64,000 nt of DNA from Mikania micrantha (lineage: Eukaryota > Streptophyta > Magnoliopsida > Asterales > Asteraceae), in assembly GCA_009363875.1 (NCBI GenBank), contig CM018695.1, positions 47,973,161 to 48,037,160 on the forward strand, read 5' to 3'. A program made the position numbers and the translations under genes. Each line of letters starts with the position of its first letter. The first letter of the stretch is position 1. The notes under the pieces are model-generated. The model was not told the DNA's origin. It was given only the letters and a program-made list of their open reading frames with translations, and made no database searches. Positions 1 to 13,324 of this stretch are shown piece after piece.

Positions 1-724
1 AATGATATCCAATAATTAGAAAACAATATTGAAAAGTATAGTTATCGTCGTGTTCGTACGAGTGACGATTCGAACGAATACGCGCAACGACCGTACGATT
101 CAATTTTTAAACAAGTAAATTAAATATTTCTAAAAATTTAGAATAAATGAAAGATATTTAGTTAATTTATTAGGAATCACAACCTAATTTGATTTTGTAA
201 ATCTTATTTTAATTCCGAGTCGTTTCGTTACGAAAAATATGAAGAACCGACATTATAACGCGAAACCAAACGAGACCAAACTTACTCGGGTATCTCTAAA
301 TCATTTATGGTGGTCATAAAGACCACAACTAATACCACCTACTGAAAATTAAACACAAATTTCGTCACTCTCTCTCCCTCTAGCATCTCTCTCTCTACCT
401 TCTCTCTACAAGAACTCATCCAAATCTCAACCATTTCAAGCATTCTTGGTGTCAAAACGACCATTTCATCACGTAGATCAAGGAAGTACAAGATATTTAA
501 GCTTTCATCCATCGATTTTGAGGTAAATCTCTAGTTTATATTCGGTTTTAGTATGTATCACGAACCCTTTAGTTTGATGTTGTTTTAACCGAATTAGGCA
601 CTTAGTAACATTGAGATGAACTAGTTAAACGATTCGGAATCTTTAGAAACAACTTGCAGGACCTATAGCTCGAAGATGAGGAGGAAATCAGCCATGGTTG
701 ACTGGTTCGCGAACAAGAACGTGC

Positions 725-1070
725 AGGTGGCCGAACCTCGAAGTGGCGAACCTATACACCCAGGTCAAAAAGGGGCGAACCTTGGGCCTGCGAGCCTTTT
801 CTTGTTAGCCGAACCTGTAACCTGGTGGCCGAACCTTCTAAGCCAAGAACCAGGGTTTCCTTAGCCGAACCCTACAACATCCGAACCTTCGTTTGCCACG
901 AACCAATTGGGATGAACCTGAATGAGGCGAACCATTTGGGATGAACCTGAATCATTCACGAACCTATGATGGCCGAACCTTACTTGCCATGCGAACCTGA
1001 GCCACGAACCAGCTGATCACGAACCTCTTATGGCTGAACCCTAAAGGTTCGCCGAACCTATGGTTGATGC
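725..1070 (+). repeat. Array of CGAACC motifs in the LTR
   Basis: About 15 copies of CGAACC, mostly GCCGAACCT or CACGAACC, occur at irregular spacing within about 350 bp. The same kind of array occupies the equivalent place in both LTRs of element A. Confidence 0.8.
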
Positions 1071-2977
1071 CAATATGTTCGCTGCCTTCATGGGTATTAA
1101 ACCTAAATGTTATAACAATCTTTATGCTTTTCCATGTGCATGGGTGAGTTATGCATGTGTGTGCATGGGAATTTAATGTAGGTGCATGGGAGTTTACTAA
1201 GGACATTTTAATGATAATAAGATTATTCGATTGGTGAAGGGTTAAAAGAAAACATGAAATTTAGTTCCGATAGGAATGGATTTTTTAAAATACACTAACA
1301 ACTTAATATAAGTTTTTAGTATATATTAAATTAGTTTAACTTGGGAAATTATTATGAGCTCAAGTGGATCAAAGCAAAAGTCCAAAGGATGGAGTGTTAG
1401 TTTAATTATTAACACTTATACCTTTGGGACATTTCCTAAGACATGTAACTAACATAGAGAATTTAGTTGAATTATCTATGTTGAATTATTCAAAGATTTT
1501 GATTTGTGATCATTGGGAAATCAAAGGCTAGCAATGGGCCAATGGGTTTAACTTAAGCCCATCACATGTTAAATCTCATCTAAATTAAAGTTAATTATGT
1601 TTTGATAAAAGAAAATGATTTATAAATTTTATTGAAGTAAAATAAATGATTTTAATAAATATTTAATCTAAAGTAAATTAAATTAGAAATGTTTTAATTA
1701 AAGACTTGATATGATTAATTGTGGGATATGGATTATTAATGGGTACTAAGTAGACTAGTAGATAGAGTTTTAGAAGTTCATTAGTCACATAGGACACTTA
1801 GTTGCACACTGAGACCAAACCTTAGATACTACGACTATTATACGTACTTATCGAATTTGGATTCTCTTAAAACAACTCAGGAACTAAAGAAACATAGTAT
1901 ACAACAACGAGCGTGCATTTTTGTGATAAATCATTTGCACATCAACACATGTGAGTTCATTGACCCTTTTCTAAACATTTTTGTTTTCAAATACGAGGCT
2001 AAGAAGCATGCGTAAACTGTTTTATTTAAATTGTTTTACGTATATGCTTTTACTTATTAAATGCTTTATATATGTTGTTATACTCCTAGACTCTTGTCTA
2101 GATAATTGTTATACATATTGAACTATCAAGTTAATTAAATTACTCTTATGAGTAATACCTAAATTCTAAAACTCTAAACAAACCCTTAGTCCATCAAGCA
2201 CAAATTCAAGAATCTAAATTCAAAGTGGAATCAAAAGAACTAAAGCTAAAGATCAATTGCAATGGAATCTAACCCAGTGTATGATCATTAATCTAAGGAT
2301 CCTACTCATAAATATATAATCATTGTGAAATCATGGAATTCTAAAGATCAAAATCAAGAGACTCAAGGAAATCATAACTGTGTGAATCATTGAAATAATG
2401 AAATAATTAAAATCTAATGAAATCATTAATGCTTGAGTTAAGGTGGATGTTAGTTGTATAGAAATCAAGACCACGTGTAACACACATAAAGTCCCGGCAT
2501 AAATAGTAGACTCTTGTAGTCAAGCTATATGGGCAATAACGGAAACTCTTAAACAAATCAAAATCAGGAGAATCAAAGAAGATCAAGAATCAAAGGATAT
2601 CCTTAAAGTCCCGGCATGTACAGTAGACCAATGGGTCAAGATGATATGGGCATCACAAAAGGCCCGACACATACAGGTAGGCTCCTTGTAGGTCATGCCT
2701 GATATGAGCCACGTGTGAGAGGGTACAACTTGGACAACCACCAACAACTAAGTCTAATTGATTGAGTCAAAGAAGGCCCAATCATCATGTCTTAGTTGTA
2801 TTTAAATGCTTTATTATTTAATTAATTAAACATTTAATATCATATTTCTACAAGTGCTTTGATGGTAATCATGAAAACATGATGAACTCAATAGATCATA
2901 GGTAAGTCTATTTGTGGAAATCAGAATCTAAAATGAAGGTGAATGAAATGAAACGCTTAATTATCATTAACAACAAT

Positions 2978-3311
2978 ATGCTAAGCAGTCCGGTATGTGG
3001 TGGGACGGTGGCTGGGCGGGCGGTAAGTTCGACCCTACATATGCCCTATATATAAGCATACTTAATTGGATAGCATAGGTGGTTGTTGATGAGGTTAAGG
3101 TTGTCATTTCGGGGGATCAAGGTAAACATTTTCAGGGTAATCAAATGCTAAGAATCAAAGGTCATGGAATCAAAGAAGTGGGATGAAACGCTTAATTATC
3201 ACCAGGAACAATATATCATGTGGTTTGGTATGTGGTGGGACGGTGGCTGGGCGGGCGGTAAGTTCGACCCTACATATGCCCTATATATAAGCATACTGAA
3301 CTGGATGGTAT
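2978..3311 (+). repeat. Two tandem copies of the conserved-loop hairpin
   Basis: Copies lie at 2978-3076 and 3213-3311, about 235 bp apart. Each has the core GGTGGGACGGTGGCTGGGC and the block ACATATGCCCTATATATA between complementary arms. The inner stem is GGTATG against CATAC in both. The outer arms differ between copies yet still pair in each, as described in the findings. Confidence 0.75.
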
Positions 3312-3780
3312 AGGTGGTTAATGGTGAGGTTAAGGTTGTCATTCAAAGGTTATTCAAACTCATTTTTATAAAACTACATGAACTCACCAACCATGTGTTG
3401 ACTTTATTTTTGCATGACTTCTCAGGTGACGAACAAGTTAACTAAGGAGTTATTCCTTTTGGACTAGGATACCGGTTAGAGGACCTAGCTTTTTGGACCT
3501 GCATATTTTGAAGCTTCATTTTACATATTTATTTTGTATATCTTGTGCAGATACAAGATAGAAGAATTATGATGTGATAGTAGATTTACATTGTTAAATT
3601 ATGAACTTAACTGATGTAATTTAACTTTATAATTCTATTCTTACTTAGTTGTTTCTTATTTATATATCATGTGCAATGTAAACAATCTGATCATTCCAAT
3701 TATCACTCGCGATATCGCGCCCCGGGAACCTTCATCCCGACTGGGAAGTCGATCCAACCCCGCCGGCTCGGGGTGTGACA

Positions 3781-5044
3781 GCTGCAAATCAAAACCTCAT
3801 ATTTCCTTTTAAACTTTCCAAAAAATAGAAACTTTCCAAAAATAAAAACTTTCCATAAATAGAAATAATAATCTAATACCCTTGCTTGTATCTTTGATTT
3901 CATGATTAAACTTTCCAAAAAATATAAACTATCCAAAAATATAAACTTTCCATAAATCGAAATAATAGTCTAATACATTTAAAAAAGAAATATGCTACTC
4001 TTTTCGAATAAGGGTTCTAGGAATAATAGTCTAATATATTTAAAAAAAGATTATTTGTTTCCCTTTAGAAATCTAAACAATTCCACATGAGTTTTATCGG
4101 AAAAAAAAAAGCAATTTTCTACCCACCAAATTAAAAAAAAAAACAAACAAAAAGAAAATTAACCTTTGAACTTGTGTAGGGTTGTTTCCTGCAATGCAAA
4201 AGAAATCTAGAACATTTGTATGCAAAGGCCTTAAAAAACTACGCCTAAAATTCAAGTTCATTTTTAGCCAGAGTTGATTCAACCCATTTAGCTCCAACTT
4301 ACAAATTGAAATAATTCATCCATAAATAGAAATATAATCTAACTCACGTTGGCCAACATGCTTCAATAAAGACTGCTAGCACAAACTGCAATCAAATAAA
4401 TAAAAAACCAAAATGTATAATTTAAATTTTTTTAATCAATGGCACAAAGAGAAAAATATGAATAACACATAACTAAACCCTAGATCAACATGTCAAAGGA
4501 AAACAAACAACATATTATCATAAACATAAATCAACTAACTACAGAAAATTAGACAATCACAACAAAAATCAACAAAACATTCATACCTCAGAAATCTTGG
4601 AACCGTTGAAAGGGGATATTGATTCCCAAACACCTAAACTCCTTCATTCATACATGAAAGAATAGCACAAAACTAAAAAACTTAACAAATAAAGATAAGA
4701 AGCAAGAAGCAAATCAATCCGATACATTCCGAAAATAGTAGGAGGACGAAGAAAATTATGGAGCGAAAACCAGAGTTGACGGAAATAGATGAGAGGTAAA
4801 AATGGTTAGCACAAATTAATGGTTGGCCGGGCCTTCCTACTTCAATCGATGGGTTGAGCTAACCTAGTTGCCATTTGTGGAGCCAGAGGTGATGACATGT
4901 GTTTCATTCCCCATGATGACCTCTATTTCACCCATTCGTTCTTTCTCTTCTAGCAAAAAGATTTTCAAACATGCACGAGATTAACACATGGGGTCGAATG
5001 AAGACCGTATTCAATAAAAATATCTTACAGACTAAACATGGTAA
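3781..5044. other. Spacer between LTR and MULE-1, no gene seen
   Basis: This AT-rich stretch shows no convincing coding signal. It includes two imperfect copies of a roughly 70-bp unit rich in AAACTTTCCA words (about 3811-3880 and 3906-3975), and a shorter echo near 4020. The open frames here are low-complexity lysine, phenylalanine and asparagine runs. Confidence 0.5.
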
Positions 5045-5099
5045 AATTCTAAAGGGATTGGTTATTTGCACACCTAGCTTTTTTAATTCAAAACCCCAC

Positions 5100-5995
5100 C
5101 GGCCCTATACGTGTCGTATAGCTCTCTACGACACGTACAACAAACTCTAGCACCTCGTTATCGTGCATGTTGTACGCCACATACAAATCTCTATGTGGTA
5201 TATGAAATCTGACACATGCAACCTTAAATTCCACATTGATAAAATTCCTTAATGTACGCCGCGTAGAGATCTCTACGTGACGTATATGTATTTCTGAATA
5301 AAATGAGCTATGTTCTTCCCAACATTGAGAAATTATACGTGTATAGCTATACTACACTGTCATGCTCCACACCTGTACGCCACTTAGAATATTGTATGTG
5401 GCGTGTAGGTAATTGCATCCATATAGTTCTATAAAGTAGCATGTATGCCACATACAATGTTCTACGTGGTGTACAGTTCAATTTCACCCTATCTTACCAA
5501 AGATAAATTTGTACGTCACGTACAGGCTTGTACGTGGCGTATAGTTCCTCAGATTCAAAGATTGGGGAAGAATTATACGCCACGTACAGACCTGTACGTG
5601 GAGTATAGTTCATCCTTCAGGTGACCTACATGTCCTAGCCCTTTCGCACGACAATCTAACCCATTTTAACGGTTAAAATGGATAGAAAACTTACCTATAA
5701 CATGTAGAAAGTGCGTCCAAACACCCTTGGCTTGAATCCGGACGCGTATAGGTGGATATGCGAGAGAGAGGGTCGAGATGCATATATGGTGGTGGTTTGG
5801 GAGGCGTATGCTCGATCGAAGCTTTATATATGGATCTATACTCCTCGTATAGATCCCTACTTGGCGTACATGTATTTTCCTTTGATACTCCACCCTTGCA
5901 CGCCACATTTAGAGCCCTACGTGTCGTACAGGGTGGCGTACAACTATACTCCACCCTGTACTCCACGTAGGGATCTGTACGTGGTGTACATGTTT
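5100..5995. repeat. Left subterminal repeats of MULE-1
   Basis: More than fifteen variants of TACGTGGCGTA and its complement TACGCCACGTA occur here, often as inverted pairs separated by about 5 to 10 bases. A clear pair lies at about 5574-5602. Subterminal repeats of this kind are commonly transposase-binding sites, which is inference here. The overlapping short open frames at 5666-6073 read through these repeats on both strands and are not genes. Confidence 0.75.
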
Positions 5996-7683
5996 TTTTT
6001 TTACTTTTTTTATTTTACATTTTGCAAACTCGTAAACAATGCCTTATTTAGAAATATCATATGCCTTATTTAGAAATATCGATTATTAGTTACATTAACA
6101 TTTAAAATAAATTAATGTAATCTCTTTCTCCTCTTTCATGACATATATCTATGAATTTTTCTATACGATGTGTGTACATATATTCCCAAGAAGACGCGTT
6201 TGGCGTGTGATACTTTGTCCAAATCCCACCTATCGTCGACATCGGATAATCTTCTTCCCACTTGATGTTCACTAAATGATTATTGTTAAATATACGAACG
6301 ACACGACTTGATGAGGGTTGACGGTTTCACTTTCCGAGCGTACCCACAGCGGGAAATATGTCTGAGAGCTTTCTACTTTTATAAGTTGAACAATCACACC
6401 AAACCTTTAAGCAATCGAAATCCTTGTATATGGCATTTGTATCCAATGTGAGAGTGGTGCCACTTGTATTTGTTGCCAGCTTATGCTATGACGTATGAAA
6501 TTATACATGCTCTCATCTATATTTTCAAATATCGATCTGTACGCATCTCTAATTAGGTCCATCTCATTTAATAGTTATCACACCCCGACCGACGGCGGAC
6601 TACGTCTGGGTGCGATGTCTACTTTTCATTGACTCATGGTGCTATTAATAAGTATGAATAATTAATACATCCATTATTAACATTAAACCAACTTTCATTC
6701 ATTTTAAATACACATTACAATCATTCAAAGAAATACAATGAATAACATTGCAATTCAAGCTATAACATTATTTAAAATTAACCAAGTCCTCTAAGCTTAT
6801 CCTATGTCTTCACCATAGCCTGCACCTTATCATGTTACATATGTAAAATAAATTTGGTTCAACTATATGAATAGTTGGTGAGTTACCCATACAATTGAAT
6901 ATATATATCTACAAGAATATGTTTAAAAGTTTAAATGCAAAAAAAAGTCTAAATCAATAAGACCTAAAGCAAGTACACTAGAAGCTTAATATGATTCTTT
7001 GGCTCTTTCACCTTTACTAATTTAATGACACAAGTCATTAATAAAGGCTACTAGTTACAACAATTGAATTTAGGCTCTTTCACCTTTTCATTTTTCAATA
7101 ACCAAAGTTATTGTGCAAAGACTACTAGTCACATAGATTTTAGGCTCTTTCACCTTTGCAATGTATAATATCCTAAGTTATATTGCAAGGGCTTTTAGTT
7201 ACATTGACTAGACATAGTATCACATGATAATACATTGAATATAGACAAGTAGGCATACTAAGAACATAAGTCAAACAACCTAGACTAATAGTTTGCATAT
7301 AATTTTGATTTGACTCTAAAATAACAAGGTTTAGTATAACATATGTAACATCCCTAAATACAAAAGTGAAAGAGAGAGTATGACTGAAACTCACTTGGAT
7401 CTCTTAGAATCTATCCTTAAAGCCTTTGAGTAATGTTCGAAGAAGCAAAGGTCAATCACCCCAAAGATTGAGTAACAATGAATCGTAGTATTCTTAGGTT
7501 TAAGTTTTTGATGTCTTAGAGTCTATGACATCCTAATGGAAGTTCTAGAATGAAATGTCTATGTTTGAATGGTATTAAGTTGGAACATTTATTTATTTGT
7601 TTAAATAAACATTTCTATTTGATGTAGTAAGTGCATAGCATTTGAATATCATGATCCATCCATTATATATATATATATATATA

Positions 7684-8005
7684 TAGGGTAAGGTTTCATT
7701 GTTAACCCACTCTTATTGCGTTAACTCGTATAACTCTGCCAATATCAATCCAAATCTTCGTTTTCTCTTTTTTAGTATCATTATTACACATAAATAATAC
7801 TTTCTTCTTTTATGTGTATGCGTAAATTCATCACCGTTAAACATACATTGATTTTATATCTTAAACGGTGATTAATTTACGCATACACATAAAAGAAGAA
7901 AGTATTGTTTATGTGTAATAATGGTATTTAAAAAAAGAAAACAATGATTTGAATTTATCTTGGCGAAGTTATACAGGTTACCGCAATAAGAGTGGGTTAA
8001 CCCTA
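7684..8005. mobile_element. Hairpin MITE inside the LTR remnant
   Basis: This is a 322-bp segment whose two halves are long inverted repeats. TAACCCACTCTTATTGCG on the left returns as CGCAATAAGAGTGGGTTA on the right, and a central pair is built on TTTACGCATACACATAAAAG. The ends read TAGGGT and ACCCTA. It abuts an AT microsatellite (7663-7683), so any TA duplication cannot be resolved. No coding sequence is present. The superfamily is uncertain (Mariner-like or other). Confidence 0.75.
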
Positions 8006-8643
8006 GATCCATTTCGATTCAAATTCGATTTGATTGTTGTTTGTGAGTTAACAAAACTATAGGGCTTTTAATCCTCAATTAAAAATGAGCAAGATATTAT
8101 AATTTATTACCTGGAATGAGTGTGTTTCGATGGCGTTCGAGTTCAAGCAATTCCCGCGATCGTTCTTGCATCCCCGCATCTTTAAACGTGTTTATTTGTT
8201 TGATTTTTATGCCCAGACTTGTTCGTGGGAAACCATAGTAGTGTTTTTAAACATTTGGTTGGGTTTTTATACTGGTATATATCAGTTTCATATTTTTGGT
8301 CAATGCTAGTATATTTGGAATGTGATTTACGTGATTTTGGATTGATACTGATTCAATTTCTGATTTTGAGATTTCACGTTCGAATCTAAGCCTGAAATAA
8401 GTCTTAATCGGGTTGGGTAGGAGCTGGAACGAGTTGGATTTGCAACCAGGTCAAGATATGGGTTCGGTGGATCCATGTGGTTATTCGGGTAAAGGAGGAA
8501 TCATAATAGGGGGTGACGGTTTCTACCCTCCAACTTTGTACTTTTAACTCTCCAATCCTAAACTTCCATACTATTGAAGGTGTTTTTGTAATTTACACTT
8601 TTAGTCATTCTCATATGTCTAGTTTATTATTTTATATGAACTT

Positions 8644-8646
<3 letters not shown>

Positions 8647-8682
<36 letters not shown>

Positions 8683-8683
8683 C
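8647..8683. repeat. AT microsatellite
   Basis: An uninterrupted TA dinucleotide run lies within the LTR remnant. A GT run followed by TATG repeats lies further right at 9411-9452. Confidence 0.9.
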
Positions 8684-8955
8684 TAATGATTTTACAAACT
8701 TTATAAATTGTTATTTATTAATAAGAAATCATTGAAATACATTATCATTATTGTTATTATTATGCATTTCATAATAATTTTAATTAAGTGTCCTTAAATT
8801 AGAATATATTTATTTATTTATTTATATAAGTGCGCTTATACAAGGAACTCCCTAAACTTTATTTTTTTATGATTGAACATAAGTAAAATTCGGGAAACGG
8901 ACAACCTAGGGGATTACAGTCTCCCCTAATTTACGGAATTTCGTTCCGAAATTTA

Positions 8956-9571
8956 TTTATATATAAAAAAATATATCGTCACGTGTTTCGATTGTTTTCT
9001 TAATTGTCCTTTCAAACTTGCTTTGTTTACTTCCATCTTTAAATTATCGATTTAATTGATTATTAAAAGTTTTATCGCGTACAGTTATTATGATAAAATG
9101 GAAATTGGTTTATAGTTTTATTCGATTACCTGTGTTTTCGTATTTTGACAAACGAAAAGCACATGGCAAGCCACAACTAGTGAAAAGTTAACAGTTACAT
9201 GATTGATTCCCTATTCGCAAAACTTGTATCTTGCTTTTCTCAAAAAACAAACAAATCAAGAGCCTTGTGTGAAACATTATCTCAAAGGTAATCAAAAAAT
9301 GATACTTTGTGATGACTCATAGTTTTCACCTAGCTTGTTTCAAAACCATAACTGTTTAGTCAGGTTTGCGTTAAATAATTCAAAACGCCTAAAACAAAAC
9401 CGTTATTAGTGTGTGTGTGTGTGTGTGTGTTTGTATGTATGTATGTATGTATAAAAGATTACATCACCTTTTGTCTTTTGTTAGTTGTTCGTAAAGCTTG
9501 TTATAATTGTATTGGTAAATGTCTTGAGAGGAAGACTCACACAATGCCGTCCACATATGGTGGAATCTGTT
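8956..9571. other. MULE-1 interior without recognisable gene
   Basis: This AT-rich sequence lies between the LTR remnant and the end of the transposase remnant. It holds a GT/TATG simple repeat at 9411-9452. No open frame of note is present. Confidence 0.4.
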
Positions 9572-10790
9572 CTAGTCACTATTAGAAAAACTTGCCTTGC
9601 GGTGTATAGAAATGTTTCCGTTTATGTGCCACCTGCATAAGCACCTAGACACATCAGGAAGTACTATCTTACAACATTCATTAATGCAAGATCTCGGTCT
9701 GTTATTATGACACGTGACTCCAAACACTTGTCTAACATTTCTTTCACCTTTTGCATTACCCACGAGTAATCCTCTTAATGTTCTTTTGTTACAAACGCGT
9801 GTACAACACAAAACGTATGGTGTGTTGAAGTCACACCAACAATGTGTACAAACAGAGTTCTGTACATGTTTGTTTTGTATGTTTCGTCGATCATCAACAC
9901 ATGCGATAACGCTCAACAATATGTGTACGACTTTGGATGACCGAACAAAACTTCCTCAATGACATTTGTTGCAGGATTTTCTCTTGTATAATATACATAG
10001 CCCTTAGAATGCAACAGGTTTTTCAGATCTGCATCGGAATAGTACCTACTTTTCGTTTTTTTTTTAATTTTCTGTTGGGCATTATATATATCCCAGATGA
10101 CAGAAACATTATCATGGTTTTGCTTCTTGATGCTTGACAGTATGTTGCACGGATCCATATGTTGTTTCCTGTCAGCTGTCCTACTATCTTATGTTCGTCC
10201 TAAGACAACCTTTTTACAAATGGATGCCTCTCTATATGTTGAGCAGCCTCATGATTATGCTCGTCATTTCGGACCTCCAACTGCCAAACAAGACGCTTTT
10301 CGCTGTACACTCCAAACCAATTTAAATGGACAGCCAAATTTCTTGTTGCTGAAGCGTCTACACGTAGCTATGCTCTTGTGTTCACCACTACGATCACAGA
10401 CAAGCCATACCTTTTTTACAATGTCTCCTTTCTTTTTAGATTGAGCGGTGACTACAATATAACCATTGTCAAGCGCTCTGTTTTTCACCCACACAACCAA
10501 CTCATCATGAGACATAAATTACTGAAACAATAGTACGACTTAAAGTTATATAATATTAAAAACATTAAACTCAAACTAAATTATACCTGATTGGCATCCC
10601 ACATCACTTTGCATGACGACCTCTATCGAAATAATCCTGACCGCAATGTTGTGGTTCTGAAACTTCATCCTTTTGTTCATGGAAACTTTCATGTATGTAT
10701 GAAGGCTTAATCTCCAATCCAAATTCATGGTTGTTTTCATAATCGTAGAAAGATTCAATGCAAGGATCCTCATTTAAATCGGGAAGCTTT
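9572..10790 (-). pseudogene. FAR1/MULE transposase pseudogene of MULE-1
   Basis: Read on the minus strand from right to left. About 10790-10576 encodes an acidic N-terminal stretch (DLNEDPCIESF). 10515-10264 encodes a FAR1-type DNA-binding segment with VWLVCDRSGEHKS and CPFKLVW, followed by a DEHNHEA zinc-ligand motif in a shifted context. 10158-9913 gives NPATNVIEEVLFGHPKS. The region after it gives HVLMIDETYKTNMY and ITDRDLALMN, which match the first two parts of a MULE DDE domain. In-frame stops occur at 9915-9913 and 9777-9775, and there is at least one frameshift near 10160. The C-terminal part, including any SWIM zinc finger, is absent. The gene is dead, and it fits as the original transposase of MULE-1. 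Confidence 0.75.
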
Positions 10791-11204
10791 TTCGTGTTGT
10801 AAGACTGAAAGTTGGGATCCTCGTTTAAATCAAGCAGCCCTTGCTATCTACACTCATCATAATAAGATTAAATGTCAGATTCCTCCTTAAACACGAATAT
10901 GATTAGTGTTTAATTAACAAAAAAACGAAAACAAAATAAGTTAGAAATACATGTTCCATCTTTTCGTTTCCAAAAAGGAAGTTAACATCCTAAAATGACA
11001 TTATGTGAATACAATTAACAATTGTTCCAACTGTTTGAAAAATAAAGAAAATACGAACGAAGAGAATGCGGATGAAGAAAACACGAATGAATTCAAATTA
11101 TTCGTTCATTCGTTATATATATAATTTAAGGAATCTTACGTCGTTTTGTTGGTTGCACTATATAATTCAATTTCAAAATTTGTATACGTGTAGTATAGAT
11201 CGAT
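10791..11204. other. MULE-1 interior, no gene recognised
   Basis: This is AT-rich sequence upstream (on the minus strand) of the transposase remnant. It may contain its promoter or first exon, but no motif decides this. Confidence 0.35.
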
Positions 11205-13324
11205 TGTAACCCTCGGTTACTAGTCAACAATTTTCCATAATATCAGAGTTGGTCACAGCAAATTTTTCATTTTCAAAACCTCGTTTGATCTTCTTTATTT
11301 AATAATATTAAACAAATTTTAACGCAAACGTAAACGTGTCACACATTTTACAATACTTATTGCATAATTAAGTTTAAACCCAAAATTTCAAACGTTTGCA
11401 ACAAGGTTTGTTCGTTCGATTCACGATCTGCCTCGATCCTTACAGCCGTATTCATCATGTTTGACCTACAAACATCACACAATATTTCATATTAGTTGAT
11501 AAGAACTAAGTAAGTAAACCCCAATGGTTTCTTAACAACAAAATGTAAAAATACATTTTTCACAATCAATATTCAAACTGATTCATTTTTATTCGAATTG
11601 ACTCTCACAATTTAATAATATTATATTATCAATCATCAACTATTGCTTACAATAGTTTAATCCATATTACACTATGGTGTTCACATTCCTGTGCTTCCAC
11701 CATAGCTATTTGTCAGCATCTCTGACTATCCACACTTTTGTGGTATCATAAATATTTCAAGTCTTAAGATGTTCACCCACCAGTACTTCCATCTAAGACA
11801 ATTGCTAGCACCTCTAGCTATCCACCATTGTGGAGTCATAATTATATCAAGTCTTAAGATTTTCACCCACCAGTACTTCCATCTAAGACAATTGCCAGCA
11901 CCGCTGGCTATCCACACATTTGTGGAATCACAAATATATCAATCAAATTGCTATGATGTTCACCCACCGGTACTTCCATCATAGATTTCCCACACTTTCA
12001 TTTACCAAGGTATTGGATTTATCGTAGATTGTTGAACTTTTATTATTCAACGTTCCCATATTACCAATACCATATTTATCATACAATTTATTCAACAACA
12101 AAATTCAATGTTTATTATGTGATGTTATAGTTGTGGGATTACTTACCTTGATCAGATAAGAGATTAGCAGCTGCAGGCTCCTTTCCTGCTCTATGACTAA
12201 TTGTTTGATTTCCACTACCACCACCTAGTTGCAAAATACGTATACAACTAGTTTCAACACATATAGCACATACAATCAAGTTCAACACATTTGACTGATT
12301 TGACTTGCTTAAAGTCAATCTATCACATAATTGACTCTATCTTACTACGTTTAGTAAGTTTTAGTCAATCATCACATTTAATCATGTTTCATGCCTCTCT
12401 TAGGCATTTCATCAAATAATTGATGTTCAATTATATTAGTTACGATCTTTAATCACTTTATTATTCAATTTTTATTTAAGATCATAACTTGTTAATAATT
12501 TTTTTAACATCAATTCATCATAATCATCATTTAACCCATGGATCATAATCCATAATTCATTTCGAAACCAAAATCTATCCATCCTACTAGGTATCATACC
12601 ATGATATGGGTTTTATATCAACCGGACATTATCCCGGCTTCAAAACGAAGATTTCACCATCAAAACAGCTAGTTCTTCGTTTCTAACAATCCCTAGTTAT
12701 CAACTAGGCAATAATCAATACCCATAATCATAGTATTACAATCAAAACTAGATTTAATTCACAAAATATTAAACTAGTAGGATAAAACGAATCGTTACCC
12801 AATCGAACGGATATTCAATCACAAAACAATGATCAGATGTTGCAGATATGTTCCCTGGTACGATCCGTAGGCTTAAACGGCTTCAAAATCAAGATTTGCA
12901 GCTCAAAATTTCGTTTGTGGGTGTTGAACTTCGAAAGAGAAGGTTTTAAAACCTTCTGGAACTGAAATCTGATCTTAAAACCAAGTTTTTCCGACTTAAC
13001 ACGCCAGGCGCATCGCCCCGGCCCGAAGTTTGGCCCGCGGCGTACCGCCCCACGCCTGTTTCGTCTAATTTTGATCTTATCTTGTTTTCGCGATTCCGTA
13101 CAATCCGTAACTCCGTTTCGCGCACGTTTTTCGCCCACGTTCACCATTTTTCGCATACTATCAACCTATAATAATTACAATCATCAAATCAACATGTATT
13201 TCTAGAACGATCACATGTGCTCTTGCCATTGATGACGTAATTCACATTTTTAAATTACAACAATCACAATCGTTATTTTAACGATTATTTACAATACATT
13301 CATTATTAAAAACCGGTTGTTACA
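11205..13324. mobile_element. Probable solo LTR inside MULE-1
   Basis: The ends are TGTAACCCTCGGTT and AACCGGTTGTTACA, giving a TGTAAC/GTTACA terminal inverted repeat. The flanking pentamers are TCGAT and TCTAT, a 4 of 5 match that is consistent with an aged 5-bp duplication. The segment is 2120 bp and has no internal coding region. A GC-rich stretch near 13000-13060 and long minus-strand openness (12833-13156) suggest a transcribed leader on the minus strand. The boundaries rest on the termini only, so confidence is moderate. Confidence 0.55.
11672..11985. repeat. Tandem repeat of about 90 bp, three to four copies
   Basis: The word TTCACCCACC followed by AGTACTTCCATC recurs at about 11771, 11861 and 11958, with a diverged copy near 11679. 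The periods are about 92, 90 and 97. Each unit also carries a CTATCCACA-like word. The open frames over it on both strands are repeat translations. Confidence 0.8.

Larger units (their letters stand above)
1..3780 (+). mobile_element. Long Ty3-type LTR, left part outside the window
   Basis: The right end reads GGGTGTGACA, a typical LTR terminus. The order of landmarks follows the LTR of element A (22487-26170): a 'ttaggaatcacaaccta' block near 165-185, a CT-rich stretch at 365-415, a CGAACC array at about 725-1070, and two copies of the GGTGGGACGG hairpin near the right end. By comparison with element A, roughly 600 bp of its left end lie outside the window. No primer-binding site follows position 3780, so this is either a solo LTR or the 3' LTR of an element extending left. 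The short open frame at 676-864 is part of the CGAACC array and not a gene. Confidence 0.8.
6576..8955 (-). mobile_element. Minus-strand Ty3 LTR remnant with 3' internal stub
   Basis: The left end TATCACACCCCGACCGACGG resembles the complement of element A's LTR end, with TG changed to TA. The right end GGGGATTACA at 8918 is followed by GTCTCCCCTAATTTACGGAA, which matches the polypurine-tract junction of element B. The LTR is therefore about 6576-8918 on the minus strand, with only some 35 bp of internal sequence left. A block near 6866-6885 (ATAGTTGGTGAG) is shared with element B's LTR. Without the inserted MITE the LTR is about 2.0 kb. The rest of the element is missing. Confidence 0.7.

Noticed and set aside
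5100..5995. Regularly repeated palindromic words resembling a CRISPR array
   Set aside because: Spacing and unit length vary, repeats are on both strands, the context is a plant transposon and no cas genes exist.
5666..6073. Overlapping open frames on both strands, including a 120-residue one
   Set aside because: They read through MULE-1 subterminal repeats; the peptides are just translations of TACGTGGCGTA words in several frames.
12833..13156. 107-residue minus-strand frame
   Set aside because: It lies in the GC-rich part of a probable solo LTR, has no domain and is arginine-rich as expected from composition.
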